DNA of 59,516 bases from Pseudomonadales bacterium (GTDB lineage: Bacteria; Pseudomonadota; Gammaproteobacteria; Pseudomonadales; UBA5518): NCBI GenBank assembly GCA_022072145.1, contig JAJVIG010000012.1:93129-152644 (forward strand). The letters run 5' to 3'. Within the stretch, counting starts at the first letter, position 1; each line of letters opens with the position of its first letter. This document shows, piece by piece, positions 18,488-27,620 of this stretch. The position numbers were made by a program, and so were the translations under genes. Under the pieces are notes generated by a model that was not told the DNA's origin, did not search any database, and saw only the letters and a program-made list of their open reading frames with translations.

Positions 18488-19603
18488 ATGCTGCTGATCC
18501 TGCACCCCGACACCGACGAATCCAGCGAGGAGTACCGCAAGACCAGCGAGTTCCTGCGCGCGCTGCCGAACATCGAGATACGCACGCACGTGGTGCAGGG
18601 CCAGCAGCAGCGCCTGACCGAGATCTACCTGCTCGGCGACACGCACGCACTCGACCGCGACGAAATCGCGGCACTGCCCGCCGTGGAGCGCGTGGTGCGC
18701 ATCTCGGAGGAGTACCGCATCCTCGGCCGCCACAAGGACGAGCGTCGCCTGGCCGGTTTCGAGTACAACGGCGTGACGTTCTCGCAGCACAACCTGAACG
18801 TGATGGCCGGGCTGTGCGCGGTGGACAATCCCGCCAACGTGGAGACCATGTTGCGCGCGCTGCGCGACGCCGGGCAGGTCTGCACGCGCATGGGCGCCTA
18901 CAAGCCGCGCACCAACCCGTATTCCTTCCAGGGCCACGGCGCCGCGTGCCTGCCGTGGGTGTTCGAACTGGCGGGCAAGTACGGCATCCGGGTCATCGCG
19001 ATGGAGGTCACGCACGAGAGCCAGATCGAGGAGATCGACACCGCGCTCGAAAAGCTCGGGCGCCCCACCGGCGTGATGCTGCAGATCGGCACGCGCAATA
19101 CGCAGAACTTCGAGCTGCTGAAGGCAATCGGCCGCCAGAGCACCTATCCGGCGCTGCTCAAGCGCGGTTTCGGCATCTCGCTGAACGAGTCGCTGAACGC
19201 TGCGGAGTACCTCGCGACCGAGGGCAACACGCGGGTGGTGTTCTGCCTGCGCGGCATGAAGACCGATGCCGGCGCGCCGCACCGCAATATGGTCGACTTC
19301 GCGCACGTGCCGGTGCTGAAGCGGCTGACGCGCATGCCGGTATGCATCGATCCCTCGCACTCGGTGGGCTCGCGCGAGGCCGCGCCGGACCGCATCCTCG
19401 ACCTGGTGCACGCCACCGCGCAGGGCGTGGTCGCGGGCGCGAACCTGGTGCTGGTCGATTTCCATCCGCAGCCCCGGCAGGCGCTGGTCGACGGCCCGCA
19501 GGCGCTGCTCCTCGACGAACTGCCGCGCTTCCTCGACGACGTGGCGCTGTGCCGCGAGACCTACCTGCAACGGCAGCGGCTCTGGGGCAACGCCGCGTGC
19601 TGA
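18488..19603 (+). CDS. 3-deoxy-7-phosphoheptulonate (DAHP) synthase, type I-beta-like
   Basis: 371 residues. The enzyme condenses phosphoenolpyruvate and erythrose 4-phosphate, the first step of aromatic amino-acid synthesis. An N-terminal ferredoxin-like domain (residues 1-80) precedes the barrel, as in Thermotoga-type enzymes. The barrel has GAYKPRTNPYSFQG, LKRGFGISLNE, CLRGM and CIDPSHSVGSR, all hallmark phosphate- and metal-binding segments. The usual AGPCSVE is here AGLCAVD: the metal-binding cysteine is kept but the proline and serine are changed. ATG 18488 follows the previous stop by 1 bp. It overlaps the GDPD gene by 7 bp. Because of the altered motif it may be a specialised paralogue. 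Confidence 0.85.
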   Translation: MLLILHPDTDESSEEYRKTSEFLRALPNIEIRTHVVQGQQQRLTEIYLLGDTHALDRDEIAALPAVERVVRISEEYRILGRHKDERRLAGFEYNGVTFSQHNLNVMAGLCAVDNPANVETMLRALRDAGQVCTRMGAYKPRTNPYSFQGHGAACLPWVFELAGKYGIRVIAMEVTHESQIEEIDTALEKLGRPTGVMLQIGTRNTQNFELLKAIGRQSTYPALLKRGFGISLNESLNAAEYLATEGNTRVVFCLRGMKTDAGAPHRNMVDFAHVPVLKRLTRMPVCIDPSHSVGSREAAPDRILDLVHATAQGVVAGANLVLVDFHPQPRQALVDGPQALLLDELPRFLDDVALCRETYLQRQRLWGNAAC

Positions 19604-20358
19604 TCTACGGCCACCGCGGCGCGCGTGGCGAGGCCCCCGAAAACACCCTCGCAGGTTTCCGGCGCGCGCTCGAGGCCGGGGTCACACGCGTCGAGCTGGA
19701 CCTCAGGCTCGCGCGCGACGGCGAGCTGGTGGTGATCCACGACGAGAGCGTGGCGCGCACCACGGGCGCACGCGGCCTGGTCGAGCACCTCTCGGCGACG
19801 GAACTCGCACGCCTGGACGCGCGCCGCGCCGGCCCCGATTGCGCGGACCCGCAACCGGTGCCGACGATTGCGCGCGTGCTCGAGGAGTTTCCCGGACTGC
19901 AGCACCTGCAGCTCGAGGCGAAGCCGGTGGGCACGGCGCAGCGCGCACTGATGGCCGAGCGACTGGCCGCGCTGTTCCGCGACTTCGACCTCGGCGAGCG
20001 CGCCGTCGTGACCTCGTTCGACCGCGAGCTGCTGGCGGCGCTGCACGCGCTGGAGCCAGGGATCCCGCTGGGACTGGTGAGCGACCGCAGCCGGCCGGAC
20101 CCGCTGCCGGTGGCAATGGCCCTGGGCGCACGACTCGTGGTGCTGCACTGGAAGCTGTGTTCCGAACAACGCGTGCGCGCGGCGCACGCGCTGGGTCTGC
20201 AGGTCTCGGCGTGGACGGTCAACGACGATGTTCGCGTGCGCCGGCTGCACCAACTCGGTGTCGACAGCCTGGTTACCGACTACCCGACCCGCGTCGCGGC
20301 GCTCGCGCGCTCGCTCACCGCTCCGGCCGCTCAGCGCTCCTCGCGCGAGGCGTCGTAG
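19597..20358 (+). CDS. Glycerophosphodiester phosphodiesterase family protein
   Basis: 253 residues from GTG 19597. GDPD enzymes hydrolyse glycerophosphodiesters to glycerol 3-phosphate and an alcohol. The first residues carry the catalytic HRG of YGHRGARGEAPENT; ELDLRLARDGELVVIHDE gives the metal-binding acidic residues and second histidine; QLEAKP and the C-terminal VSAWTVND complete the family pattern. There is no signal peptide, so it is a cytoplasmic (UgpQ-like) form. Its GTG overlaps the DAHP synthase stop. The 3' end runs 28 bp into the convergent nqrM gene. Confidence 0.9.
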   Translation: MLIYGHRGARGEAPENTLAGFRRALEAGVTRVELDLRLARDGELVVIHDESVARTTGARGLVEHLSATELARLDARRAGPDCADPQPVPTIARVLEEFPGLQHLQLEAKPVGTAQRALMAERLAALFRDFDLGERAVVTSFDRELLAALHALEPGIPLGLVSDRSRPDPLPVAMALGARLVVLHWKLCSEQRVRAAHALGLQVSAWTVNDDVRVRRLHQLGVDSLVTDYPTRVAALARSLTAPAAQRSSREAS

Positions 20359-20567
20359 AACGCCGACGACGGCCCGGAACGCCCCCCCTCGTCCTTGCTG
20401 CTGTCGCATTTGGCGGTGTCGCCGCCGCACACCGGGCAGTCGGTGCCGGTCATCGCGCTCATGCCGCCGCAACTGCCCTTGATGGGCTTGCGCCCGGCGA
20501 TCACGCCGATGGCCATCGCGAGCGCCATCAGCAGGAAAAACGCGGCCGTGAACAGGATCGTGCTCAT
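20331..20567 (-). CDS. nqrM: Na+-NQR maturation protein NqrM
   Basis: 78 residues. NqrM is a small membrane protein needed to deliver iron to the centre between NqrD and NqrE. It has one N-terminal transmembrane helix (TILFTAAFFLLMALAMAIGVIAG) and a cysteine-rich segment GSCGG...DCPVCGG matching the family (DUF539). It is the last gene of the nqr operon, overlapping apbE by 4 bp (ATGA). The last 28 bp overlap the convergent GDPD gene. Confidence 0.92.
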   Translation of the reverse strand: MSTILFTAAFFLLMALAMAIGVIAGRKPIKGSCGGMSAMTGTDCPVCGGDTAKCDSSKDEGGRSGPSSAFYDASREER

Positions 20568-21658
20568 CGTGATCCTCCGCTGTCGTCTTCCACGTAGGGC
20601 TCGAAGGCGCTGCTGTGCCGTGCCTCGAAACCCTCACCGGAACGCACCACGAGATAGACCGGCAACCCGAGGCGTTCGGCCAGCGCAAGCCCCCGTTCGG
20701 GACCGAGCACGTCGATCGCGGTGGCGAAGGCATCGGCGCTCATGCAATCGTCCGCAATGACCGTCACCGAGGCCAGACCGTGCGTGATCGGTCGTGCCGT
20801 GGCCGGGTCGATGGTATGCGAATAGCGCTTGCCGTCGACCTCGAAGTAGTTGCGGTAGTCACCCGATGTCGCCACCGACTTGCCGCTCACCGCGACCGCC
20901 GCGATTGCCGCGCCCCGCTGCAACACGGGCGCCTCGATTCCTATACGCCACGCGTGCCGCTCTGGATTACGACCCGCCGTGCGCACCTCGCCCCCCACCT
21001 CGACCAGGTAGTCGGTGATGCCCTGCCCCTGCAGCCACAGCGCCGCGCGATCCACCCCATAACCCTTCGCGATCGCCGACAGGTCGATCTCGCGCGGCGC
21101 GTACTTGATCAGCGCCGGCTCGTCGAAGCGCACCGCCAGTTCCTTCGAACCGATGCGCGCCGCGGCCGCGGCAAGCTCCTGCTCGCCCGGCACGCGTGCG
21201 GCCTCGCGCGAGCCGGCGCCGAATCCCCACAGATCGACCAGCGGGCCGACCGTGATGTCGAAGGCGCCGTCGCTCAGCGCGTGCACCTCGAGCGCCTTCG
21301 CCACCACTTCGACCGTCCCTGCGGACACCGCGAACCACGCGCCGGGCGCCGCGCGGTTGAAGCGCGACACGTCCGAATCGGCCCGGTAGGTCGACATCCG
21401 CCGGTCGACCTCGCCGAGCGCGGTGGCCACGCCGGCAGCGGTCGCCTCGCGGTCCAGCGCCGCCGGCGGTTCGACCACGGTCACGTTGAACGTGGTACCC
21501 ATGACAGCCCCCTCGAAGCGCCAGACCTCGGGCTCGGGAGCACATGCAGCGAGCATAAAAACGAACGGGAGCAGCCAGGCTGCTCCCGTGCGGCGCGGGC
21601 GGTGGAGAGGACTCTCAGCCGCCGAAGTCGTCGAGCAGGATGTTGTCGCGTTCGACAC
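20564..21658 (-). CDS. apbE: FAD:protein FMN transferase ApbE (lipoprotein)
   Basis: 364 residues. ApbE attaches FMN by a phosphoester bond to a threonine of NqrB and NqrC, in the periplasm. The start GTG at 21658 lies inside nqrF (44-bp overlap) and has GGAGG six bases upstream, which decides the start. Residues 22-39 are a lipoprotein signal peptide ending in the lipobox L-A-A-C39. The catalytic region includes [33 protein letters not shown], and [13 protein letters not shown] near the C-terminus, all conserved. Part of the signal-peptide code forms a strong hairpin followed by five T (21555-21589). Confidence 0.95.
   Translation of the reverse strand: MSNATTSCSTTSAAESPLHRPRRTGAAWLLPFVFMLAACAPEPEVWRFEGAVMGTTFNVTVVEPPAALDREATAAGVATALGEVDRRMSTYRADSDVSRFNRAAPGAWFAVSAGTVEVVAKALEVHALSDGAFDITVGPLVDLWGFGAGSREAARVPGEQELAAAAARIGSKELAVRFDEPALIKYAPREIDLSAIAKGYGVDRAALWLQGQGITDYLVEVGGEVRTAGRNPERHAWRIGIEAPVLQRGAAIAAVAVSGKSVATSGDYRNYFEVDGKRYSHTIDPATARPITHGLASVTVIADDCMSADAFATAIDVLGPERGLALAERLGLPVYLVVRSGEGFEARHSSAFEPYVEDDSGGSR
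21555..21589 (-). terminator. Intrinsic terminator-like hairpin inside the apbE signal-peptide codons
   Basis: On the minus strand an 11-bp perfect stem (ACGGGAGCAGC / GCTGCTCCCGT, 3-base loop) is followed within three bases by TTTTT. This is a canonical rho-independent terminator, 26 bp after the nqrF stop. It sits within apbE (codons around residues 24-35), not after a gene end, so it would separate most nqr transcripts from apbE-nqrM unless ribosomes translating apbE disrupt it. Confidence 0.7.
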
Positions 21659-22850
21659 CCAGATCCTCCAGCATCTTGATCACCGCCGCGGTCATCATCG
21701 GCGGACCGCACATGTAGTACTCGCAGTCCTCCGGCGCCGGATGGTTCTTCAGGTACTGATCGAACAGCACCTGGTGGATGAAGCCCCTGAGTCCGGTCCA
21801 GTTGTCCTCGGGCTGCGGGTCGGACAGCGCCACGTGCCAGCTGAAGTTCGGGTTGCTCGCCGCCAGTTCGTCGAAGTCCTCGACGTAGAACATCTCGCGC
21901 AGGCTGCGCGCGCCGTACCAGAACGACATCTTGCGATCACTGCGAAGGCGTTTCAGCTGGTCGAAGATGTGCGAGCGCATCGGCGCCATCCCCGCGCCGC
22001 CGCCGATGAACACCATCTCGGCGCGCGTGTCCTTGGCGAAGAACTCGCCGAACGGCCCGAACACGCGCATCTTGTCGCCCGGCTTCAGGTTGAATACGTA
22101 CGACGACATCTTGCCGGGCGGGATGCCCTTGGAGCCCGGTGGCGGCGTCGCGATGCGGATGTTGAACTTCAGCAGGCCCCGCTCCTCGGGGTAGTTCGCC
22201 ATCGAGTAGGCGCGGATCACCGTGTCCTCTACCGTCGAGGCGAGGTCGAAGAACCTGAAGCGTTCCCAGTCCCCGCGGTACTCGGGCGCGATGGCGAAAT
22301 CGCGGTAGCTCACGGTGTGCGGCGGCGCCTCGAGCTGCACGTAGCCACCGGCGCGGAAATCCACGCTCTCGCCTTCGGGCAGCTTGAGCACCAGTTCCTT
22401 GATGAAGGTCGCGACGTTGTCGTTCGACACCACCTCGCAGTCCCACTGCTTGACGCCGAAGAACTCGGGCTCCACGTGGATCTTCATGTCCTGCTTCACC
22501 GCGACCTGGCAGGCCAGGCGCCAGTGATCGCGCAGCTGGCCGCGCGTGAGGTGTCCGGCCTCCACGGGCAGGAAGCTGCCGCCGCCATCGATGACCTGGC
22601 AACGGCACTGGCCGCAAGTGCCGCCGCCGCCGCAGGCCGAGGACAGGAAGATCCCCGAACCGGCGAGGGTCTGCAACAGCTTGCCGCCGGCCTCGACGGT
22701 CAGCGCGCGCGAGGCATCGTCGTTGATCTCGATCGTGACGTCGGCAGTGCTGACCAGCTTCGAGCGCGCCAGCAGGATCAGCACGGCCAGGGCCATCACG
22801 ATGGCCGTGAACATGCCCACGCCCCAAAAAATCGTTCCCGTGTCTACCAT
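21615..22850 (-). CDS. nqrF: Na+-translocating NADH:quinone reductase subunit F
   Basis: 411 residues. NqrF accepts hydride from NADH and passes electrons via FAD and a 2Fe-2S cluster. An N-terminal transmembrane helix ([22 protein letters not shown]) anchors it. The 2Fe-2S motif is [15 protein letters not shown]. The FAD site includes [11 protein letters not shown]; the NADH site includes [13 protein letters not shown] and YMCGPPMM near the C-terminus. Full length. Last core subunit of the operon. Confidence 0.97.
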   Translation of the reverse strand: MVDTGTIFWGVGMFTAIVMALAVLILLARSKLVSTADVTIEINDDASRALTVEAGGKLLQTLAGSGIFLSSACGGGGTCGQCRCQVIDGGGSFLPVEAGHLTRGQLRDHWRLACQVAVKQDMKIHVEPEFFGVKQWDCEVVSNDNVATFIKELVLKLPEGESVDFRAGGYVQLEAPPHTVSYRDFAIAPEYRGDWERFRFFDLASTVEDTVIRAYSMANYPEERGLLKFNIRIATPPPGSKGIPPGKMSSYVFNLKPGDKMRVFGPFGEFFAKDTRAEMVFIGGGAGMAPMRSHIFDQLKRLRSDRKMSFWYGARSLREMFYVEDFDELAASNPNFSWHVALSDPQPEDNWTGLRGFIHQVLFDQYLKNHPAPEDCEYYMCGPPMMTAAVIKMLEDLGVERDNILLDDFGG

Positions 22851-22875
22851 CGTCGCTATTCCCGGTTTGCAGGCT

Positions 22876-23487
22876 TCAGAGCGAGATGCCGCCGAAGGAC
22901 ATGAATCCCAGCGACATCAGGCCCACCGTGATGAACGTGATGCCGAGCCCCTGCAGTCCCTCGGGCACGTCGCTGTACTTCAGCTTCTCGCGCACGCCCG
23001 CGAGCGCGGTGATCGCCAGCGCCCAGCCCAGTCCGGAGCCGAATCCGTAGACCACGCTCTCGCCGAACATGTAGTCGCGCTCGACCATGAACAGCGAGCC
23101 GCCCATGATCACGCAGTTGACGGTGATCAGCGGCAGGAACACGCCGAGCGCCTGGTACAGCGCAGGCATGTACTTGTCGAGGAACATCTCGAGGATCTGC
23201 ACGATCGCGGCGATCACACCGATGTAGCTCAGGAAGCCGAGGAAACTCAGGTCCAGTTCCCCGAACCCGGCCCACGCCAGCGCCCCATCGCGCAGCAGGT
23301 AATGGAAGATCAGGTTGTTCGCCGGCACGGTGATCGCCTGCACGACCACCACCGCGACCCCGAGCTGGAACGCGGTCTCGACCTTCTTCGAGATCGCGAT
23401 GAAGCTGCACATGCCGAGAAAGAACGCCAGCGCCATGTTCTCGACGAATACGGCGCGGACCAGCAGCGCCAGATAGTGTTCCATCAC
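22876..23487 (-). CDS. nqrE: Na+-translocating NADH:quinone reductase subunit E
   Basis: 203 residues with six transmembrane helices. NqrE and NqrD form the inverted pair that holds an iron centre at their interface and takes part in Na+ translocation. [14 protein letters not shown] near the N-terminus contains the iron-ligand cysteine, and [16 protein letters not shown] the second. Overlaps nqrD by 4 bp. Confidence 0.96.
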   Translation of the reverse strand: MMEHYLALLVRAVFVENMALAFFLGMCSFIAISKKVETAFQLGVAVVVVQAITVPANNLIFHYLLRDGALAWAGFGELDLSFLGFLSYIGVIAAIVQILEMFLDKYMPALYQALGVFLPLITVNCVIMGGSLFMVERDYMFGESVVYGFGSGLGWALAITALAGVREKLKYSDVPEGLQGLGITFITVGLMSLGFMSFGGISL

Positions 23488-24146
23488 ACGGCCTCCTGTA
23501 CGCGGGTCTGCTCGGCGATGCGGAATTCGGGTTTCTCCACCTGGTGTTTCTTCCAGGTGCGCAGCAGCCAGATGAACATGCCGATGATGAAAAAGGCGCT
23601 CGGCGGCAACAGCAGCAGGCCGTTCGCCTGGTACCAGCCGCCGCTGTTGACCGTCTGCAGCACCGGGATGCCGAACAGCGAGCCGCTGCCGAACAGTTCA
23701 CGCACCGTACCGACCGCCATCAGCATCGCGCTGTAGCCGAGTCCGTTGCCGATGCCGTCGACGAAGCTGGGGATCGGCGGGTTCTGCATCGCGAAGGCCT
23801 CGGCGCGGCCCATCACGATGCAGTTGGTGATGATCAGTCCCACGAACACCGACAGCTGTTTCGAGATCGAGTAGGCCACCGCCTGCAGGATCTGATCGAC
23901 CACGATCACCAGCGAGGAGATCACGATCATCTGCACGATCATGCGGATGCTCGACGGCGTGTGGTTGCGCAGCAGCGAGATCAGCAGGTTGGAGAAGGCC
24001 GTCACCAGCGTCAGCGCGATCGACATCACGAAGGCGGTCTTAAGGCTGGACGTCACCGCGAGCGCCGAGCAGATCCCCAGGATCTGCACCGCGATCGGGT
24101 TGTTGCTGAAGATCGGCGTTACCAGAATTTCCTTGAGCTTGGACAT
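23484..24146 (-). CDS. nqrD: Na+-translocating NADH:quinone reductase subunit D
   Basis: 220 residues, six transmembrane helices. Homologous to NqrE in inverted topology. The first helix carries [10 protein letters not shown] and helix 4 carries [16 protein letters not shown], the cysteine positions of the NqrD/E iron centre. It starts at the base where nqrC ends (1-bp overlap). Confidence 0.96.
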   Translation of the reverse strand: MSKLKEILVTPIFSNNPIAVQILGICSALAVTSSLKTAFVMSIALTLVTAFSNLLISLLRNHTPSSIRMIVQMIVISSLVIVVDQILQAVAYSISKQLSVFVGLIITNCIVMGRAEAFAMQNPPIPSFVDGIGNGLGYSAMLMAVGTVRELFGSGSLFGIPVLQTVNSGGWYQANGLLLLPPSAFFIIGMFIWLLRTWKKHQVEKPEFRIAEQTRVQEAV

Positions 24147-24961
24147 CAGGCCTGCCCTCCACGAATCCTGCCCAGATAGGGTCCGAAACCACGCTCACCG
24201 AGCCAGAAGCGCAGCATTCCCTGCACGCCCTTGCTGGTCAGCGTGGCGCCCGAGAGTCCGTCGACCTTGTGCACGGCGTCGGGCGAGTCGGTGTTCACCG
24301 TGCCCTTGATCACCGAGATCGCGACCTCACCGTTCTCGTCGAAGACCTGCTTGCCGGGCCACAGCGCTTTCCATTTCGGGTTGTCGACCTCGCCGCCCAG
24401 CCCCGGGGTTTCCTTCTGGTCGTAGTACGCGAGCCCCACCACGGTGGTCGCGTCACCCTCCAGCACCAGGAAGCCGTACAGCGTGCTCCACAGGCCGTAA
24501 CCGCGGATCGGCAGCACGATCTTCTTCAGCTGCCCCTCTTCCTCGAGCAGGTAGACCTGCGCGATCTTCTCGCGGCGCTTGATGCTCGCGATGTCCTGCT
24601 CGGCGGGCAGCGCGTCGGAGAGTTTCGCGTCCTTGGCAGCCTTGATCTGGTCGTAGCGCTGCGGGTCGAGTTCGGGCCGCCCACCCAGCGTCTGCTCGTC
24701 GAGGTACTCGCCGCTGTCGAGGTCCACCATGCGGACCTGGAAGCGCTGGAACTCGCGGTCGATCCCGGCGGCATCCTGCGCACCGGCCGGCAGCATGCCG
24801 GCGGCCGAGAGGATGTTCTTCTTGCGGTCGAGCTGCTTGTTCGCGCTCTGCACCGGCTTCAGCGACACCGCCGATCCGGCGACGATCACCGAACACACGA
24901 TACAGAGCAGGAACGCGACCAGCAGGGTCTGGCCGGTGGTTTCCTTCTTAGCCGTTGACAT
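24146..24961 (-). CDS. nqrC: Na+-translocating NADH:quinone reductase subunit C
   Basis: 271 residues. One N-terminal transmembrane helix ([20 protein letters not shown]), then a periplasmic FMN domain. The flavinylation motif D-G-L-S-G-A-T places the FMN-bearing threonine at about residue 240, the substrate of ApbE encoded downstream. It overlaps nqrB by 14 bp. Confidence 0.96.
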   Translation of the reverse strand: MSTAKKETTGQTLLVAFLLCIVCSVIVAGSAVSLKPVQSANKQLDRKKNILSAAGMLPAGAQDAAGIDREFQRFQVRMVDLDSGEYLDEQTLGGRPELDPQRYDQIKAAKDAKLSDALPAEQDIASIKRREKIAQVYLLEEEGQLKKIVLPIRGYGLWSTLYGFLVLEGDATTVVGLAYYDQKETPGLGGEVDNPKWKALWPGKQVFDENGEVAISVIKGTVNTDSPDAVHKVDGLSGATLTSKGVQGMLRFWLGERGFGPYLGRIRGGQA

Positions 24962-26207
24962 GGCGCGCCAGCCTCCGCTTGATGTTCGCCCGCATCACGA
25001 TGTTGTCGATCAGCGGTGCAAAGATGTTGGCGAACAGGATCGCGAGCATCATCCCTTCCGGATAGGCGGGATTCACCACGCGTATCAGCATCACCATCAC
25101 GCCGATCAGGATTCCGAACGCGAGCTTGCCCGTATCCGTCATCGAGGCCGACACCGGGTCGGTGGCCATGAACACCGTGCCGAAGGCCCAGCCGCCGATC
25201 ACGAAGTGCCAGTAGAACGGGATGCCGAACATCGGGTTGGTGTCCGAGCCCACCGCGTTGAACAGCAGGCCGAGCGCGATCGTGCCGAGGGTGACTCCGA
25301 GCATGATCCGCCACGAGGCGATACCGGTCCAAAGCAATATCGCGGCGCCGATCAGGATCGCCGCCGTCGAGACCTCGCCGATGCTGCCCGCCTTCTGGCC
25401 GATGAACGCCTGCAGCCAGCTCATCTGGGCGGTGATCGCCTCGAGGCCGCCGGAGGCTCCGAGCGCGAGCGCGGTCGCGCCGCTGAAACCATCGACTGCG
25501 CCCGAACTCGCACCGCTGTAGCCGTCCACCACCGACCAGTCGAACGCGGTCCACACCGTGTCGCCGGAGATCTGCGCCGGATACGCGAAGAACAGGAAGG
25601 CACGGCCGACCAGCGCCGGGTTCAGGAAGTTCTTGCCGGTGCCGCCGAACACTTCCTTGCCGATCACCACACCGAAGCTGATGCCGAGCGCGACCTGCCA
25701 CAGCGGGATGGCGGGCGGCACGATCAGTGCGAACAGGATCGAGGTCACGAAGAAGCCTTCGTTGACCTCGTGCCCGCGCACCGAGGCGAACAGGATCTCC
25801 CACGCGATGCCGACCACGAAGGTCACGATGTAGATGGGCAGGAAATAACAGGCGCCGTGCCAGAAGCAATCCCAGATGCTGTTCGGGTCGTAGCCGGCCG
25901 CCAGCCCGATCAGCCAGCCGTGCCAGTCGGTCTTCTGCGCGACCCCCATGGCCTCCATCATCGTGTTGGCCTGGAAGCCGATGTTGTACATGCCGTAGAA
26001 CATCGCCGGAAACACGGCCAGCCAGACGGTGATCATCACCCGCTTGAGGTCGATGCCGTCGCGCACGTGCGCGTGCGAGCGGGTCACGCTCGCGGGCGAG
26101 TAGAAAAAGGTGTCGATCGCCTCGTAGAGCGGATAGAACGCGTGGTAGCGCCCGCCTTTCTCGAAATGCGGCTCGACGGCGTCGAGCATTCGCCGCAGCG
26201 CTTTCAT
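24948..26207 (-). CDS. nqrB: Na+-translocating NADH:quinone reductase subunit B
   Basis: 419 residues with about ten transmembrane helices. NqrB carries riboflavin and a covalent FMN and is part of the Na+ path and the quinone site. D-G-F-S-G-A-T gives the flavinylated threonine at about residue 245, as in Vibrio. A long cytoplasmic N-terminal segment precedes the first helix. It starts 1 bp after nqrA ends. Confidence 0.96.
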   Translation of the reverse strand: MKALRRMLDAVEPHFEKGGRYHAFYPLYEAIDTFFYSPASVTRSHAHVRDGIDLKRVMITVWLAVFPAMFYGMYNIGFQANTMMEAMGVAQKTDWHGWLIGLAAGYDPNSIWDCFWHGACYFLPIYIVTFVVGIAWEILFASVRGHEVNEGFFVTSILFALIVPPAIPLWQVALGISFGVVIGKEVFGGTGKNFLNPALVGRAFLFFAYPAQISGDTVWTAFDWSVVDGYSGASSGAVDGFSGATALALGASGGLEAITAQMSWLQAFIGQKAGSIGEVSTAAILIGAAILLWTGIASWRIMLGVTLGTIALGLLFNAVGSDTNPMFGIPFYWHFVIGGWAFGTVFMATDPVSASMTDTGKLAFGILIGVMVMLIRVVNPAYPEGMMLAILFANIFAPLIDNIVMRANIKRRLARHVNG

Positions 26208-26208
26208 G

Positions 26209-27552
26209 TCAGGCCTCCGATTCGATGCGCGTCAGGTTGTCCCGCAGGATGGGACCGAATTCGTACTTGCCGGGACACACGTAGCTGCACAGCGCCAGAT
26301 CCTCCTCGTCGAGTTCGAGCGCGCCGAGTTGCACCGCCGTCTCGACGTCGCCGACGACCAGCGACTTCAGCAGCGGCGTGGCCAGGATGTCGAGCGGCAT
26401 CACCTTCTCGTAGGCGCCGATCGGCACGATCGCGCGCGGGCTGCCGTTGGTCGAGGTGTCCATCGCGAAGCGCTTGCCGCCAAACAGCCGCGACAGGTAG
26501 ATGCCCATCACCGAATGGCGGTCGGCACCCGGCGACATCCAGCCCAGGAACCGCCGTTCACGCCCTTCGGGCAGCGCGGTGAGTTGCGTGTGGTAACGGC
26601 CGAGGAAGGCCAGCGCACCGTGCGCGCGACGGCCGCCGAGCACCGAGCCGCTGACGATGCGCTGTTCACCCGGCTGCAGTTCGCCGGCGCACAGCTCGTC
26701 GGTGCTCGCGCCGAGCACGGTACGCAGCAGCCGCGGTTTGCGCACCCCCGGACCACCCAGCGCGACGATGCGCTCGCTGTCCAGTTGTCCGGTGGTGAAC
26801 AGGCGCCCGATCGCCGCCACGTCCTGGCAGCCGATCGTCCACACCGTCTTGTGCTCGTGGACCGGATCGAGGAAGTGGATGTGCGTCCCCGCGAGTCCGG
26901 CCGGATGCGGTCCGCCGAACTCCTCGTGCACCACGCGCGGGCCGTCCACGCGCGGATTGGCGGCGCCGGCACGGCCGACCACGTAGACCTTGCCGTCGGT
27001 CAGCGCGCCGAGCAGCTGCACGCCGTGGCGGAAATCGTCGAGCCTGTCTGCGAGCACCACCAGCGGATCGGCGGCCAACGGCTGGGTGTCGATGACGCCG
27101 ACGAAGATCGCGTGCGGCACGCTGTCCGGCGCCGGCACCCTGCTGTACGGTCGGGTGCGCAGGGCGGTCCACAGCCCGCTGGCGGTGAGGTTGTCCCGCA
27201 CCTGCGCCCGGTTCAGCGAACCCAGCGCGGACGCGTCGTAGCGCGCGAACTCGCGCGCTTCGTCACCATCGGCCTCGATCACCACCGACAACAGCACGCG
27301 CTTGGCGCCGCGGTTGATCGCCGTCACGCGGCCGGCCACCGGCGCCGTGAAGTGCACACCCTCGGTCGTGCGGTCCGAGAACAGCGTCTGCCCGCGCGCG
27401 ACGCGGTCCCCTAGCTGCACCGCCATGGTCGGTTTCACGCCGTGGTAATCGGGGCCGAGCACGGCGACGGTGCGCACGCGCGGCCCGTCGTGCACGCGCT
27501 GTTCCGGTTGCCCGGTGATCGGCAAATCCAGTCCTCGACGAATCGATATCAT
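26209..27552 (-). CDS. nqrA: Na+-translocating NADH:quinone reductase subunit A
   Basis: 447 residues, soluble, at the cytoplasmic face; implicated in quinone interaction. The N-terminus ([12 protein letters not shown], later [14 protein letters not shown], a barrel-sandwich segment) and the FLGWMSPG and [10 protein letters not shown] regions match NqrA throughout. It is the first gene of the operon; the gap to the upstream gap gene (same strand) is 68 bp and holds a GC hairpin. Confidence 0.96.
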   Translation of the reverse strand: MISIRRGLDLPITGQPEQRVHDGPRVRTVAVLGPDYHGVKPTMAVQLGDRVARGQTLFSDRTTEGVHFTAPVAGRVTAINRGAKRVLLSVVIEADGDEAREFARYDASALGSLNRAQVRDNLTASGLWTALRTRPYSRVPAPDSVPHAIFVGVIDTQPLAADPLVVLADRLDDFRHGVQLLGALTDGKVYVVGRAGAANPRVDGPRVVHEEFGGPHPAGLAGTHIHFLDPVHEHKTVWTIGCQDVAAIGRLFTTGQLDSERIVALGGPGVRKPRLLRTVLGASTDELCAGELQPGEQRIVSGSVLGGRRAHGALAFLGRYHTQLTALPEGRERRFLGWMSPGADRHSVMGIYLSRLFGGKRFAMDTSTNGSPRAIVPIGAYEKVMPLDILATPLLKSLVVGDVETAVQLGALELDEEDLALCSYVCPGKYEFGPILRDNLTRIESEA

Positions 27553-27580
27553 GCTCTTCCCGCCAAGTCGTGATCAGGAA

Positions 27581-27608
27581 GCCGCCCCCGCGCGACGGCG
27601 GGGGCGGC
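27581..27608 (-). promoter_or_regulatory. Strong GC stem-loop between gap and nqrA
   Basis: An 11-bp perfect stem (GCCGCCCCCGC / GCGGGGGCGGC) with a 6-base loop lies just after the gap stop codon. It is not followed by a T-run on the minus strand, so it is more likely an mRNA 3'-end stabiliser or a partial block than a classic terminator. The nqr promoter must lie in the ~28 bp between it and nqrA, or further upstream within gap. Confidence 0.6.
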
Positions 27609-27620
27609 GGAGGTCGGATC

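Noticed and set aside
27581..27608. Classic rho-independent terminator after gap
   Set aside because: The stem is strong but no T-run follows on the minus strand, so it is listed only as a stem-loop.
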